Shown here piece after piece: positions 1 through 5,585 of a stretch of 5,854 bases of DNA. The position numbers were made by a program, and so were the translations under genes. The stretch is from Candidatus Woesearchaeota archaeon. Lineage in GTDB: Archaea > Nanobdellota > Nanobdellia > Woesearchaeales > WJKV01. The notes under the pieces are model-generated. The model was not told where the DNA came from. It did no database searches and worked only from the letters and a program-made list of their open reading frames with translations. How positions within the stretch are numbered: the first letter of the stretch is position 1; each line of letters begins with the position of its first letter. Where the stretch lies: the NCBI GenBank assembly GCA_019323355.1, contig JAHWHI010000028.1, positions 1 through 5,854 on the forward strand, read 5' to 3'.

Positions 1-70
1 CATCTGCATCCCAATGTGTCCCTAGAAATACATTCTTCCCTTTGACTAGCTCTAACAGCCTCTTTAACAT
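1..70 (-). CDS. DHH-family phosphoesterase, N-terminal fragment (cut by window edge)
   Basis: Reading the minus strand from the ATG at 70 gives an open frame of 23 codons that runs off the window: MLKRLLELVKGKNVFLGTHW followed by DAD. The motif GTHWDAD(G), after a short helix and a hydrophobic strand, is the first metal-binding motif of the DHH/RecJ-like phosphoesterase superfamily (usually HxDADG). Members hydrolyse phosphodiester bonds in DNA, RNA or (oligo)nucleotides with Mn2+ or Mg2+. Which subfamily this is (RecJ-like nuclease, nano-RNase, other) cannot be told, because the DHH box and DHHA1 domain lie outside. The start is supported by a GGGAGGG SD sequence 5 bases upstream and a TATA box further up. 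The family call rests on this one short motif. Confidence 0.68.
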   Translation of the reverse strand, partial: MLKRLLELVKGKNVFLGTHWDAD

Positions 71-75
71 AACAT

Positions 76-116
76 CCCTCCCTTCAACCCAAAAGAGGTT
101 GTCAAAGATATATAAA
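76..116 (-). promoter_or_regulatory. TATA box plus Shine-Dalgarno for the DHH gene
   Basis: On the minus strand TTTATATA (109-116) is followed by a purine-rich GGGAGGG (76-82) 5 bases before the ATG at 70. A TATA centre near 112 predicts transcription starting near 86, giving a leader of about 16 bases that just contains the SD. This gene is therefore leadered, unlike most others in the window. The TATA core and its flank (TTTATATATCTT) are identical to the shared box near 5340. Confidence 0.65.
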
Positions 117-136
117 CGTTTGTGTTTGTATTGAAA

Positions 137-412
137 TTATTTATTGAAAGCCTTCTTCAGTTCCTCTTTAGCTTTCTCAAGAATCTTCTTCTGCGAAGCA
201 GGAAGGTTCTTGCCTGCCCTGTTGATGTAGAAGTTGAGCATAGACATTGCTGACTGGTAAGCTGTCTTTGCTTTTTTTCGGCAGCTTTTCTCAGCAGATC
301 GTTTCAAAGAACGGGCGATCTTTTTTGGATCCTTCCATGTAAATACACCTTCTTCTAAATCCATTGCATCGCTTTCCTTGGTAACTTTGCCTGACCAGTA
401 TTTTTTCTTCAT
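137..412 (-). CDS. DUF3175 family protein
   Basis: This 91-residue, strongly basic soluble protein matches the pattern I know for DUF3175 (PF11373): an N-terminal W-S-x-K-V-T-x-x-S-D-A-M-D-L-E-E-G-V-F stretch (residues 6-24), then KDPKKIARSLKRSAEKS (27-43), the core SAMSMLNFYINRAGKNLP (54-71) and a lysine-rich C-terminal helix. The length is typical of the family. No biochemical function is established; the basic helical character would allow nucleic-acid binding, but that is speculation. The start at 412 is supported by a TATA box centred about 25 bases upstream with no SD, consistent with leaderless translation. No T-rich terminator follows the stop, so read-through into the DHH gene on the same strand is possible. 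I associate the family mainly with bacteria, so transfer into this archaeal lineage is plausible but unproven. Confidence 0.85.
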   Translation of the reverse strand: MKKKYWSGKVTKESDAMDLEEGVFTWKDPKKIARSLKRSAEKSCRKKAKTAYQSAMSMLNFYINRAGKNLPASQKKILEKAKEELKKAFNK

Positions 413-432
413 ATTCTTATGAAGGTTAAAAT

Positions 433-442
433 AAGATATAAC
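433..442 (-). promoter_or_regulatory. TATA box of the DUF3175 gene
   Basis: Minus-strand GTTATATCTT is preceded by a purine-rich GGAAAA (BRE-like). Its centre is about 25 bases from the ATG at 412, which would place the transcription start at or next to the start codon. It overlaps the artificial N-terminal extension of the divergent gene, which argues that 413-484 is intergenic. Confidence 0.5.
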
Positions 443-454
443 TTTTCCGCAAAG

Positions 455-464
455 CTTATAAAAG
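455..464 (+). promoter_or_regulatory. TATA box of the secreted M64-like protein gene
   Basis: CTTATAAAAG is preceded by GCAAAG, which resembles the archaeal BRE. The centre near 459 is about 26 bases before the ATG at 485, so the transcript would be leaderless from that codon. No SD sequence precedes either the ATG at 485 or the upstream ATG at 419. Confidence 0.6.
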
Positions 465-484
465 AATATCTCTTGATGTATTTT

Positions 485-2902
485 ATGGGCTTTGTGAAAA
501 AGAGGTTTTTGTTCTTTATCATACTATTATTCTTGCTAATAGGAATTGCTATTGTTTCTGGGCAGAGATCGATTCCAATAATTCCGATACAGATAACACC
601 AGAACCTAGCTGTGAAGATTATTGTTCTGATGGAAAATGGTATTCTTCTGGATATTACTCTGATACAGAGCAAAAATGCATTTTCAGATCGGTTACAGAT
701 TGTGAATATGGATGTGATTATAGAGGGTGTATCCCCAGCTTTAGTATTAGACCTACAGACACAGTTTCTATTCAACCAGAGATTCCTACTATTAAACCTG
801 AAACAGTTTCAAAGATTCCCAAAGAGCCAATTGGAAAAGTTCCGACAAAAATTGGAGAAAGATGCCATATTGATGAAGATTATGTTGAAGAGTTTAGCAA
901 AGGCAGAGTTGGCCACTGGATAGTACCTGATGTTGATGTTCCTCCTGCTGAAATCGGTAAATGGGGGAATGTTGAAATAACATTAACACCTGTAGAATAT
1001 GAATGGGATGTGGAAGACAAATGTATTTCAAAAAATAAGGTTCTGGATTATTATTGTGCAATGACTTTATATCCAGAATGTATCGGAGAAATAGGTGTAA
1101 ATCAATTAGGCGCAGCTGGTGCGATCTCAGCATCACAAGTAGAGGAACTTAAAGATGCATATTGTATCCTAGACCCATATCATTCAAAAGATTTCGGAAA
1201 TATTGATTCAGTAGAAGTTGAATGTGCATGCGGCTGTTCTGATGGAAGATGTTTAGAAGAGATTGATACAGACAAGGATAACGTTTTTGACTGTATAGAT
1301 GACGATGATGATAATGATGGTGTTATTGATGTAAAAGACAATTGCCCATTGATAAAAAATAATGATCAAAGCGATAAAGACAAGGACCTGAAAGGAGATG
1401 TATGTGATAACTGTCCTTACAGACAGAACAAAGACCAAGCTGATGTTGATGAAGACACTGTTGGAGATGCGTGCGACAATTGCAAAAAGCATAAGAATCC
1501 GGATCAGAACGATACAAATGGAAACTATGTTGGAGATGCGTGCGATTGTCAGGATGCAATCAAAGGTCCTAATGAATACGATGTCGATTGTGGATTGATT
1601 TGTCCGCTATGCCTCGAGGATGACTGCCGTAATGATCCGAACTGGTGCGGAGATGTGCTCGAACCGATCCGGATAAAAGGAAAATATAATCAGGGATTTA
1701 TTGATGTGGTCTTTGTACCAGACTATCATTATACTAGTAATGAACAGTTCAAGCAAGATTCAATAGAATTAGTGCAGGAAGGCTTTGCAAAGCTGCAAGC
1801 AAAATCAAATCTGCAGATCAATCAAGATTATTTTGACAAGTTCAATTTCTATATATATAATGGTGGAATTCTTGATGGAAAGCATCACTATGATTATACT
1901 GCAGACGCATCATTCAAATGCACTGGATTTCCGCCTACAAATATTGCAGGATATGGATTGGGTGGAAAGATTGCCCCATTCCATGACAATCTTGTAATCC
2001 TATGTCGAAACGGCACTTCTAATTGTAGTGGATGTTCAAAGCTAGGGCCTAGCATCAATCACAAATTGCGAACTAGAGCAGGGTTGCCAAATCTTCTGGT
2101 TCATGAAGCATCGCATGGAGTATTCAGTTTGCAGGACGAATATTGCGGGGATACGTTCTATACAAAAATATCTGCAATGTCAAATATATTTGATAGTTAT
2201 GAACTCTGTGAAGTGGCGCGAAAATCAGGCGCATGGAAAGATGGCAAATGCAGAAAAATATGTAGTGAAGGAAAAGACTGGACAATCACAAACAGCATAG
2301 AGCAAGTTACTTTTTATCGCTGGGACTCGGATGATAAAAACCATGATATGATGACAGCATGTGGTGTCGGATGTGGTCACGACTATCGCTATAAAGAAGC
2401 AGATGTCCCCCGTATTAATTGGATGCTCGACAAATGGCCAAAATCAAAAACTCCGGCAATATTTGTAAACTTAGAAATAGATAGAGAAGGTGTAAGATTT
2501 AAGAACACTAATATTGTTGGAGCACATCCAGATTTAGGTATGCAAGAAGAACATTTCCGTGTTAAAATACTTGATAACAGAGAAGGAGTCCTGCTTGAAT
2601 ATCCGATTTCAGATCCGCGTATTAACATGAAAGCAGCTGGATTTGAAAATGCAGCTCTTGCTTTTGAAGAGAGTTCTGAGTTCTCTGTTGCTGTTCCGAT
2701 CAGTTTTGACGTTGCAGAGATGCAATTAATGGAAGGGGATAGACTTCTGATCAGTGTAGATCTTGAAGATGTTGTTGCGGATTACTGTAAAGCAAATCTA
2801 AACTCTGATGAATGCCGTGGCACAGAAGGACCAAAAGTTACCCAAGCAAAGCCAACTGTATTTACAAGGATAAGGGGCTTTTTTGCCCGTTTGTTTTCTT
2901 AA
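485..2902 (+). CDS. Secreted Cys-rich protein with thrombospondin type 3 repeats and M64-like metallopeptidase domain
   Basis: This is an 805-residue exported protein (numbering from the ATG at 485). Residues 1-26 form a signal peptide: KKR, a hydrophobic core from 8 to 24, and a likely cleavage site after VSG. A six-Cys module (43-82) and a Pro/Thr-rich linker (to about 125) follow. A second Cys cluster (CACGCSDGRC) leads into Asp-rich thrombospondin type 3 repeats (about 261-355), which bind Ca2+ in known proteins. From about 400 the sequence resembles IgA-peptidase M64 (PF09471): a strand VVFVPDYHYTSNEQF, then the zinc motif HEASHGVFSLQDEY (540-553). H540 and H544 would be ligands, E541 the catalytic base, and the DEY acids may supply a third ligand. 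HDMMTACGVGC (620-630) could be a Met-turn with extra Cys. A beta-rich C-terminal region ends in the tail FTRIRGFFARLFS. The frame is open from 419, but 485 is preferred: it gives a normal signal peptide and a leaderless start, and avoids 6-base spacing to the divergent gene. Predicted to act outside the cell; the substrate is unknown. Confidence 0.8.
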   Translation: MGFVKKRFLFFIILLFLLIGIAIVSGQRSIPIIPIQITPEPSCEDYCSDGKWYSSGYYSDTEQKCIFRSVTDCEYGCDYRGCIPSFSIRPTDTVSIQPEIPTIKPETVSKIPKEPIGKVPTKIGERCHIDEDYVEEFSKGRVGHWIVPDVDVPPAEIGKWGNVEITLTPVEYEWDVEDKCISKNKVLDYYCAMTLYPECIGEIGVNQLGAAGAISASQVEELKDAYCILDPYHSKDFGNIDSVEVECACGCSDGRCLEEIDTDKDNVFDCIDDDDDNDGVIDVKDNCPLIKNNDQSDKDKDLKGDVCDNCPYRQNKDQADVDEDTVGDACDNCKKHKNPDQNDTNGNYVGDACDCQDAIKGPNEYDVDCGLICPLCLEDDCRNDPNWCGDVLEPIRIKGKYNQGFIDVVFVPDYHYTSNEQFKQDSIELVQEGFAKLQAKSNLQINQDYFDKFNFYIYNGGILDGKHHYDYTADASFKCTGFPPTNIAGYGLGGKIAPFHDNLVILCRNGTSNCSGCSKLGPSINHKLRTRAGLPNLLVHEASHGVFSLQDEYCGDTFYTKISAMSNIFDSYELCEVARKSGAWKDGKCRKICSEGKDWTITNSIEQVTFYRWDSDDKNHDMMTACGVGCGHDYRYKEADVPRINWMLDKWPKSKTPAIFVNLEIDREGVRFKNTNIVGAHPDLGMQEEHFRVKILDNREGVLLEYPISDPRINMKAAGFENAALAFEESSEFSVAVPISFDVAEMQLMEGDRLLISVDLEDVVADYCKANLNSDECRGTEGPKVTQAKPTVFTRIRGFFARLFS
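1265..1549 (+). repeat. Thrombospondin type 3-like Ca2+-binding repeat region
   Basis: The encoded protein shows serial D-x-D-x-D units with paired Cys. Examples are DTDKDNVFDC, DDDDDNDGVIDVKDNCP, DKDKDLKGDVCDNCP, DVDEDTVGDACDNC and DTNGNYVGDAC. The last repeats have a period of 23 residues (69 bases). At DNA level a 17-base stretch (GTTGGAGATGCGTGCGA) recurs exactly at 1460-1476 and 1529-1545. In known TSP3 domains these Asp side chains wrap around calcium ions and the cysteines form disulfides. Here they would form a rigid spacer between the N-terminal Cys modules and the peptidase. Confidence 0.85.
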
Positions 2903-2924
2903 ATCATTAGCTATTTACTATAGA

Positions 2925-2943
2925 TTCTTTTCTTTATATGTTT
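2925..2943 (+). terminator. T-rich terminator-like stretch after the secreted protein gene
   Basis: TTCTTTTCTTTATATGTTT lies 22 bases after the stop codon and just ahead of the cca promoter. Archaeal RNA polymerase commonly terminates at such U-rich tracts without a hairpin. The end of the coding region (2883-2900) is also T-rich and could contribute. Confidence 0.5.
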
Positions 2944-2950
2944 AGCAACA

Positions 2951-2958
2951 TTTATAAA
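2951..2958 (+). promoter_or_regulatory. TATA box of cca
   Basis: TTTATAAA is centred 26-27 bases before the ATG at 2981, with AGCAACA upstream as a possible BRE. No SD lies between them, so the cca mRNA is probably leaderless. This spacing favours the first ATG (2981) over the second in-frame ATG at 2990. Confidence 0.65.
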
Positions 2959-2980
2959 GAAACACGCCCTGATTCTGGCT

Positions 2981-4201
2981 ATGGACTTCATGAAGAAACT
3001 ATTGGCGGAAAACACTGTTGCACTGCCTGATTTCCACGAAGTGATCCAAAAGATAAAGGCTGAGCTTGACAAGCAGGGTGTGAAAGCAGAGGTCATGGTC
3101 GGGGGGAGTGCAGCAAAGGGAACCTATCTGAAGGAGTTTGACATAGATATATTTGTAAGGTTTGTCAAGAAAGCTGATCCGGATCTATTGGAAGTCATAC
3201 TGAAGAACTGTTTCAGGAAAGTTGACAGGGTCCATGGATCAAGAGATTATTTTCAGATAGTCCATAAAGGGCAGGAGTATGAGATTGTTCCAGTTCTGAA
3301 AATAGCAAAAGCTTCACAAGCGCAGAACATAACAGATGTCAGCATGCTGCATGTGAATTGGGTCAGAAAACATCTGAGCAGGCCTGACGAGGTTAAGTTA
3401 GCAAAACTATTCTGCAAGGCACAGAGCGTCTACGGTGCTGAAAGCTATATCAATGGCTTGTCAGGCTATATACTGGAGATACTTGTTGTGTATTATGGCG
3501 GTTTCATGAAGCTTGTTGAGAACGCAGCAAAATGGAAACCTAAAGTTGTAATCGATGTATCTAAATATTATAGGCACAGGAATGACATCATAAAAAAACT
3601 TAATCCTGCTAAAACATTAGGTCCATTAATCATAATTGATCCGACACAAAAAGACAGAAATGCTGCTGCTGCTTTGTCACTGGATACTTTTTCAAAATTT
3701 GTCTTCCTATGCAGAGAGTTCCTGAAAGATCCAAAAGAGGACTGGTTCAGGAAAAAGCCAGTGTCGATGAAAGACATAATCAGGGCCAGCAGGCATCTTG
3801 GAACAAAACTGACAATATTGAAAGTCGAGCCATTGAAAGGAAAGCCGGATGTTGCATTCAGCAAATTACTGAAAGCTTTCAATTATATCAAGAACCAGCT
3901 GCAGATGAATGACTTTCAGGTATACCGTGCAGGTTATGATCTTAAAGAAGGCAATCTCTGGTATATGACACTGCCTGATAAACTGCCTGTATATGCAAAA
4001 CAGATAGGTCCAGCAGTGTGGGCACCGCAGGCGAACATAGATGCATTCCTGGAAAAGTATTACACAACATTTTTAGAAGAGGACAAGATTATTGCATTCA
4101 GAAAAAGAAAGTTCCTTACTGCAAAGGATTTCCTAGCAAGCATAATCAAGACAGAGTATGTGCTGGAAAAAGTAAATAAAATCTCGATAAGCAAAAGCTG
4201 A
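2981..4201 (+). CDS. cca: CCA-adding enzyme (archaeal class I CCA tRNA nucleotidyltransferase)
   Basis: Adds or repairs the 3'-terminal CCA of tRNAs from CTP and ATP without a nucleic-acid template. It is a 406-residue cytosolic enzyme. The polymerase-beta-type nucleotidyltransferase head carries GGSAAKGTYLKEFDIDIF (41-58), with the G42-S43 motif and metal-binding D54 and D56. The third acidic position appears to be E101 in YEIVPV, where I recall Asp (VDVVPC) in characterised archaeal enzymes. The family-specific stretch LSGYILEILVVYYGGF (about 160-175) matches the tRNA_NucTransf2 domain, and residues to about 390 fit the body and tail domains that grip the tRNA. The length is somewhat below the roughly 430-460 residues usual for archaea. 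A TATA box 26-27 bases upstream supports the start. The next gene begins 5 bases after the stop, so it is probably co-transcribed. Confidence 0.93.
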   Translation: MDFMKKLLAENTVALPDFHEVIQKIKAELDKQGVKAEVMVGGSAAKGTYLKEFDIDIFVRFVKKADPDLLEVILKNCFRKVDRVHGSRDYFQIVHKGQEYEIVPVLKIAKASQAQNITDVSMLHVNWVRKHLSRPDEVKLAKLFCKAQSVYGAESYINGLSGYILEILVVYYGGFMKLVENAAKWKPKVVIDVSKYYRHRNDIIKKLNPAKTLGPLIIIDPTQKDRNAAAALSLDTFSKFVFLCREFLKDPKEDWFRKKPVSMKDIIRASRHLGTKLTILKVEPLKGKPDVAFSKLLKAFNYIKNQLQMNDFQVYRAGYDLKEGNLWYMTLPDKLPVYAKQIGPAVWAPQANIDAFLEKYYTTFLEEDKIIAFRKRKFLTAKDFLASIIKTEYVLEKVNKISISKS

Positions 4202-4206
4202 TCATC

Positions 4207-4686
4207 ATGGTCTTAGAAATCTTAAAACAATTCGATCCGTTATTGTATGCATTAATCTTATGTGTAACTCCAGTTTTTGAGTTACGGGCTGGAATTCCAG
4301 TAGCTATTGCAGCTGGTTACGGAGCGTGGTTCGCTTTTCTGGTATGTTCGCTTGTTAATCTTATTGCGATTCCAATATGTTATATCTTTCTTGAGACTTT
4401 CCATAAGATATTCTACCGAGTTCCGTTATATCGGAGACTGTTTGACAAGTATGTTGAGAAATTAAGAAGACGGTCGCACAAATACATGGAGAAATGGGGG
4501 GATTATGCAATTATATTATTTGTTGCCTTGCCTATACCTGGAAGCGGAGCTTATACAGGCGTTTTGCTTAGTTGGCTGTTAGGCATTAAAAAAAGGCATA
4601 TGTTCCTGGCTGTGATGATAGGGGTATTCATTGCAGGCGCTATCGTAACTATACTTTCTGCTAGTATCATCAATGGTTTTAGATGA
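4207..4686 (+). CDS. Small integral membrane protein, Sm_multidrug_ex family (PF06695/COG2426)
   Basis: This 159-residue membrane protein has the two hallmark segments of the family. One is TPVFELRAGIPVAIAAG (21-37), containing the E-x-R-x-G-I-P motif. The other is LPIPGSGAYTG (108-118). These sit in hydrophobic stretches at about 11-36, 40-65, 98-125 and 133-157, with a basic cytoplasmic-type loop (KYVEKLRRRSHKYMEKWG) in between. The 'multidrug export' family name is historical and no transport substrate is proven; from memory, the family has been structurally linked to the DedA/VTT proteins with re-entrant loops, some of which move lipids. The gene starts 5 bases after cca. TGATC across the cca stop could pair with the 16S 3' end as a weak SD. 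Its stop codon abuts the stop of the convergent M50 gene with no base between. Confidence 0.85.
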   Translation: MVLEILKQFDPLLYALILCVTPVFELRAGIPVAIAAGYGAWFAFLVCSLVNLIAIPICYIFLETFHKIFYRVPLYRRLFDKYVEKLRRRSHKYMEKWGDYAIILFVALPIPGSGAYTGVLLSWLLGIKKRHMFLAVMIGVFIAGAIVTILSASIINGFR

Positions 4687-5313
4687 TCATATATACTGTA
4701 GAATGAACAGGCTGATTCCAAAAACAACCAGTGCCAGGTATGCTGCCTTGTTCCAGTGCCAGATCTTTCTTCCATCGAATATTGAAACTGGAATAAGGTT
4801 GAATAAGCCAAGCCAGACATTGATTGTATATCCTATGAATGTCAGCTGTGCCATGAATGTCGAAAACATCCCTGTAAAACTTAGCAATAAGAAAACCATT
4901 GCAAGAAAAAAGTTTGTCAAAGGCCCGAATGCAGATATGATCCCATTCTGTTTTTTTGACGGCCTTCCTAGTATCATAACTGCTCCTGGTGCTGCGAACA
5001 CAAAGCCAAAGAATGAGATGATGACTGCGAAGATCAACATCTGGTAGGAGGCTCTGAACTCTGCTGCCAGACCGAATTTCTGCGCTAGAATCTTATGGCC
5101 CATTTCATGGAACAGAAAGCCCAAGCCTACTGCAATTCCTGAGATAAGAAAGAACCTTGGAAAGTTAATGTAACCTCCGACATTGAGAACATTTGCAAAA
5201 GCAACTGATATTGCCAGCCAGGCCCACCACAACTGTCTTATCTCTATCTTTGAAGTCGAAAAAGAACCCCATTTAAACTCTGGCTTATAGTGCGGATTTG
5301 GTATATATCGCAT
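4687..5313 (-). CDS. M50-family (site-2-protease-like) intramembrane zinc metallopeptidase
   Basis: This 208-residue polytopic membrane protein carries the M50 signatures. HEMGH (69-73) lies in a hydrophobic helix, giving zinc ligands H69 and H73 and catalytic E70. GPLTN (130-134) follows, and the second conserved segment NLIPVSIFDGRKIW (172-185) provides the third zinc ligand, probably D180. Hydrophobic stretches at about 28-48, 54-75, 92-115, 125-148, 153-173 and 190-207 suggest six membrane segments. It has no PDZ or CBS domain and is thus a minimal archaeal form. Family members cut transmembrane segments of membrane proteins, often to release regulators; the substrate here is unknown. The start at 5313 lies about 27 bases from a TATA box shared with the divergent small gene, with no SD, so it is likely leaderless. 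The 3' end abuts the convergent membrane protein gene. Confidence 0.88.
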   Translation of the reverse strand: MRYIPNPHYKPEFKWGSFSTSKIEIRQLWWAWLAISVAFANVLNVGGYINFPRFFLISGIAVGLGFLFHEMGHKILAQKFGLAAEFRASYQMLIFAVIISFFGFVFAAPGAVMILGRPSKKQNGIISAFGPLTNFFLAMVFLLLSFTGMFSTFMAQLTFIGYTINVWLGLFNLIPVSIFDGRKIWHWNKAAYLALVVFGISLFILQYI

Positions 5314-5335
5314 AGTATTCCGACAGTTAGAAACC

Positions 5336-5344
5336 TTTATATAT
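5336..5344. promoter_or_regulatory. Shared bidirectional TATA box
   Basis: TTTATATAT, containing the palindrome TATATA (5338-5343), sits at the midpoint between the divergent ATG codons at 5313 (minus) and 5366 (plus). Its centre (about 5340) is 26-27 bases from each. No other TATA-like element at the right distance is visible for either gene. Possible BRE-like flanks exist on both sides: AGAAACC for the plus gene and GGTAAG read on the minus strand. Both transcripts would be leaderless. Confidence 0.65.
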
Positions 5345-5365
5345 CTTACCTATTTATTTGAAGCT

Positions 5366-5551
5366 ATGAAAAGCGGAAACTTCAAAATCGGGAGGGACTC
5401 AGCAAAAAGACTTGTTGCAAAGCCAGAAGTAGTGCGCGAAGAGGCAGACCTTCTTGATCTTCGAAGGACAGAAGTCAAGACAATTGATTTTATTGAAGCT
5501 AAAATTGATCACAGGAAGAAACTATTTGACAGAAAATCCTTTCTAAAATAG
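5366..5551 (+). CDS. Small charged hypothetical protein (61 aa)
   Basis: I do not recognise this family. The protein is soluble, rich in Lys, Arg, Asp and Glu, with a single aromatic-poor stretch and no Cys. It begins MKSGNFKIGRDSAKRLVAKP, and the remainder (about 20-61) looks largely helical with alternating charges. There is no signal peptide or membrane segment. The case that it is a real gene is its start, placed about 26 bases after a strong TATA box with no SD, exactly as for the recognised genes nearby, and the lack of any competing gene in this interval. It is divergent from the M50 peptidase and may share its promoter, so the two could be co-expressed. Its 3' end faces the 77-residue gene across 34 bases. 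Confidence 0.6.
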   Translation: MKSGNFKIGRDSAKRLVAKPEVVREEADLLDLRRTEVKTIDFIEAKIDHRKKLFDRKSFLK

Positions 5552-5556
5552 ATTGT

Positions 5557-5582
5557 ATAAAAATTAGAAATAAAATAAAAAT
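5557..5582 (-). terminator. T-rich terminator-like stretch downstream of the 77-residue gene
   Basis: On the minus strand this interval reads as several runs of 3-5 T (TTTTTATTTTATTTCTAATTT), starting 3 bases after the stop codon. That fits archaeal U-rich intrinsic termination. The plus strand is A-rich here, so the small plus-strand gene has no equally good terminator. Confidence 0.5.
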
Positions 5583-5585
5583 TTA

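Noticed and set aside
64..75. ATG at 75 on the minus strand as an alternative start next to the DHH gene
   Set aside because: It is out of frame with the GTHWDAD motif and meets a stop after three codons.
419..484. N-terminal extension of the large secreted protein (start at 419)
   Set aside because: It would overlap both divergent promoters and displace the signal peptide. The ATG at 485 fits the TATA spacing and a standard signal sequence. The ATG at 476 is a second-best alternative.
1301..1325. GATGATGAT-type simple repeat as a microsatellite
   Set aside because: It encodes the DDDDD run of the calcium-binding repeats and is explained by protein sequence.
536..1559. Several open frames of 65-105 codons on both strands inside the secreted protein gene
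   Set aside because: They are shadows of the Asp/Cys-rich coding sequence, with no promoter or SD and low-complexity translations.
3568..3882. 104-codon minus-strand frame inside cca
   Set aside because: It is antisense to well-conserved cca sequence, with no promoter or SD.
4673..5047. 124-codon plus-strand frame antisense to the M50 gene
   Set aside because: It overlaps a gene with clear HEMGH and GPLTN motifs, has no start signals, and its product resembles no protein family.
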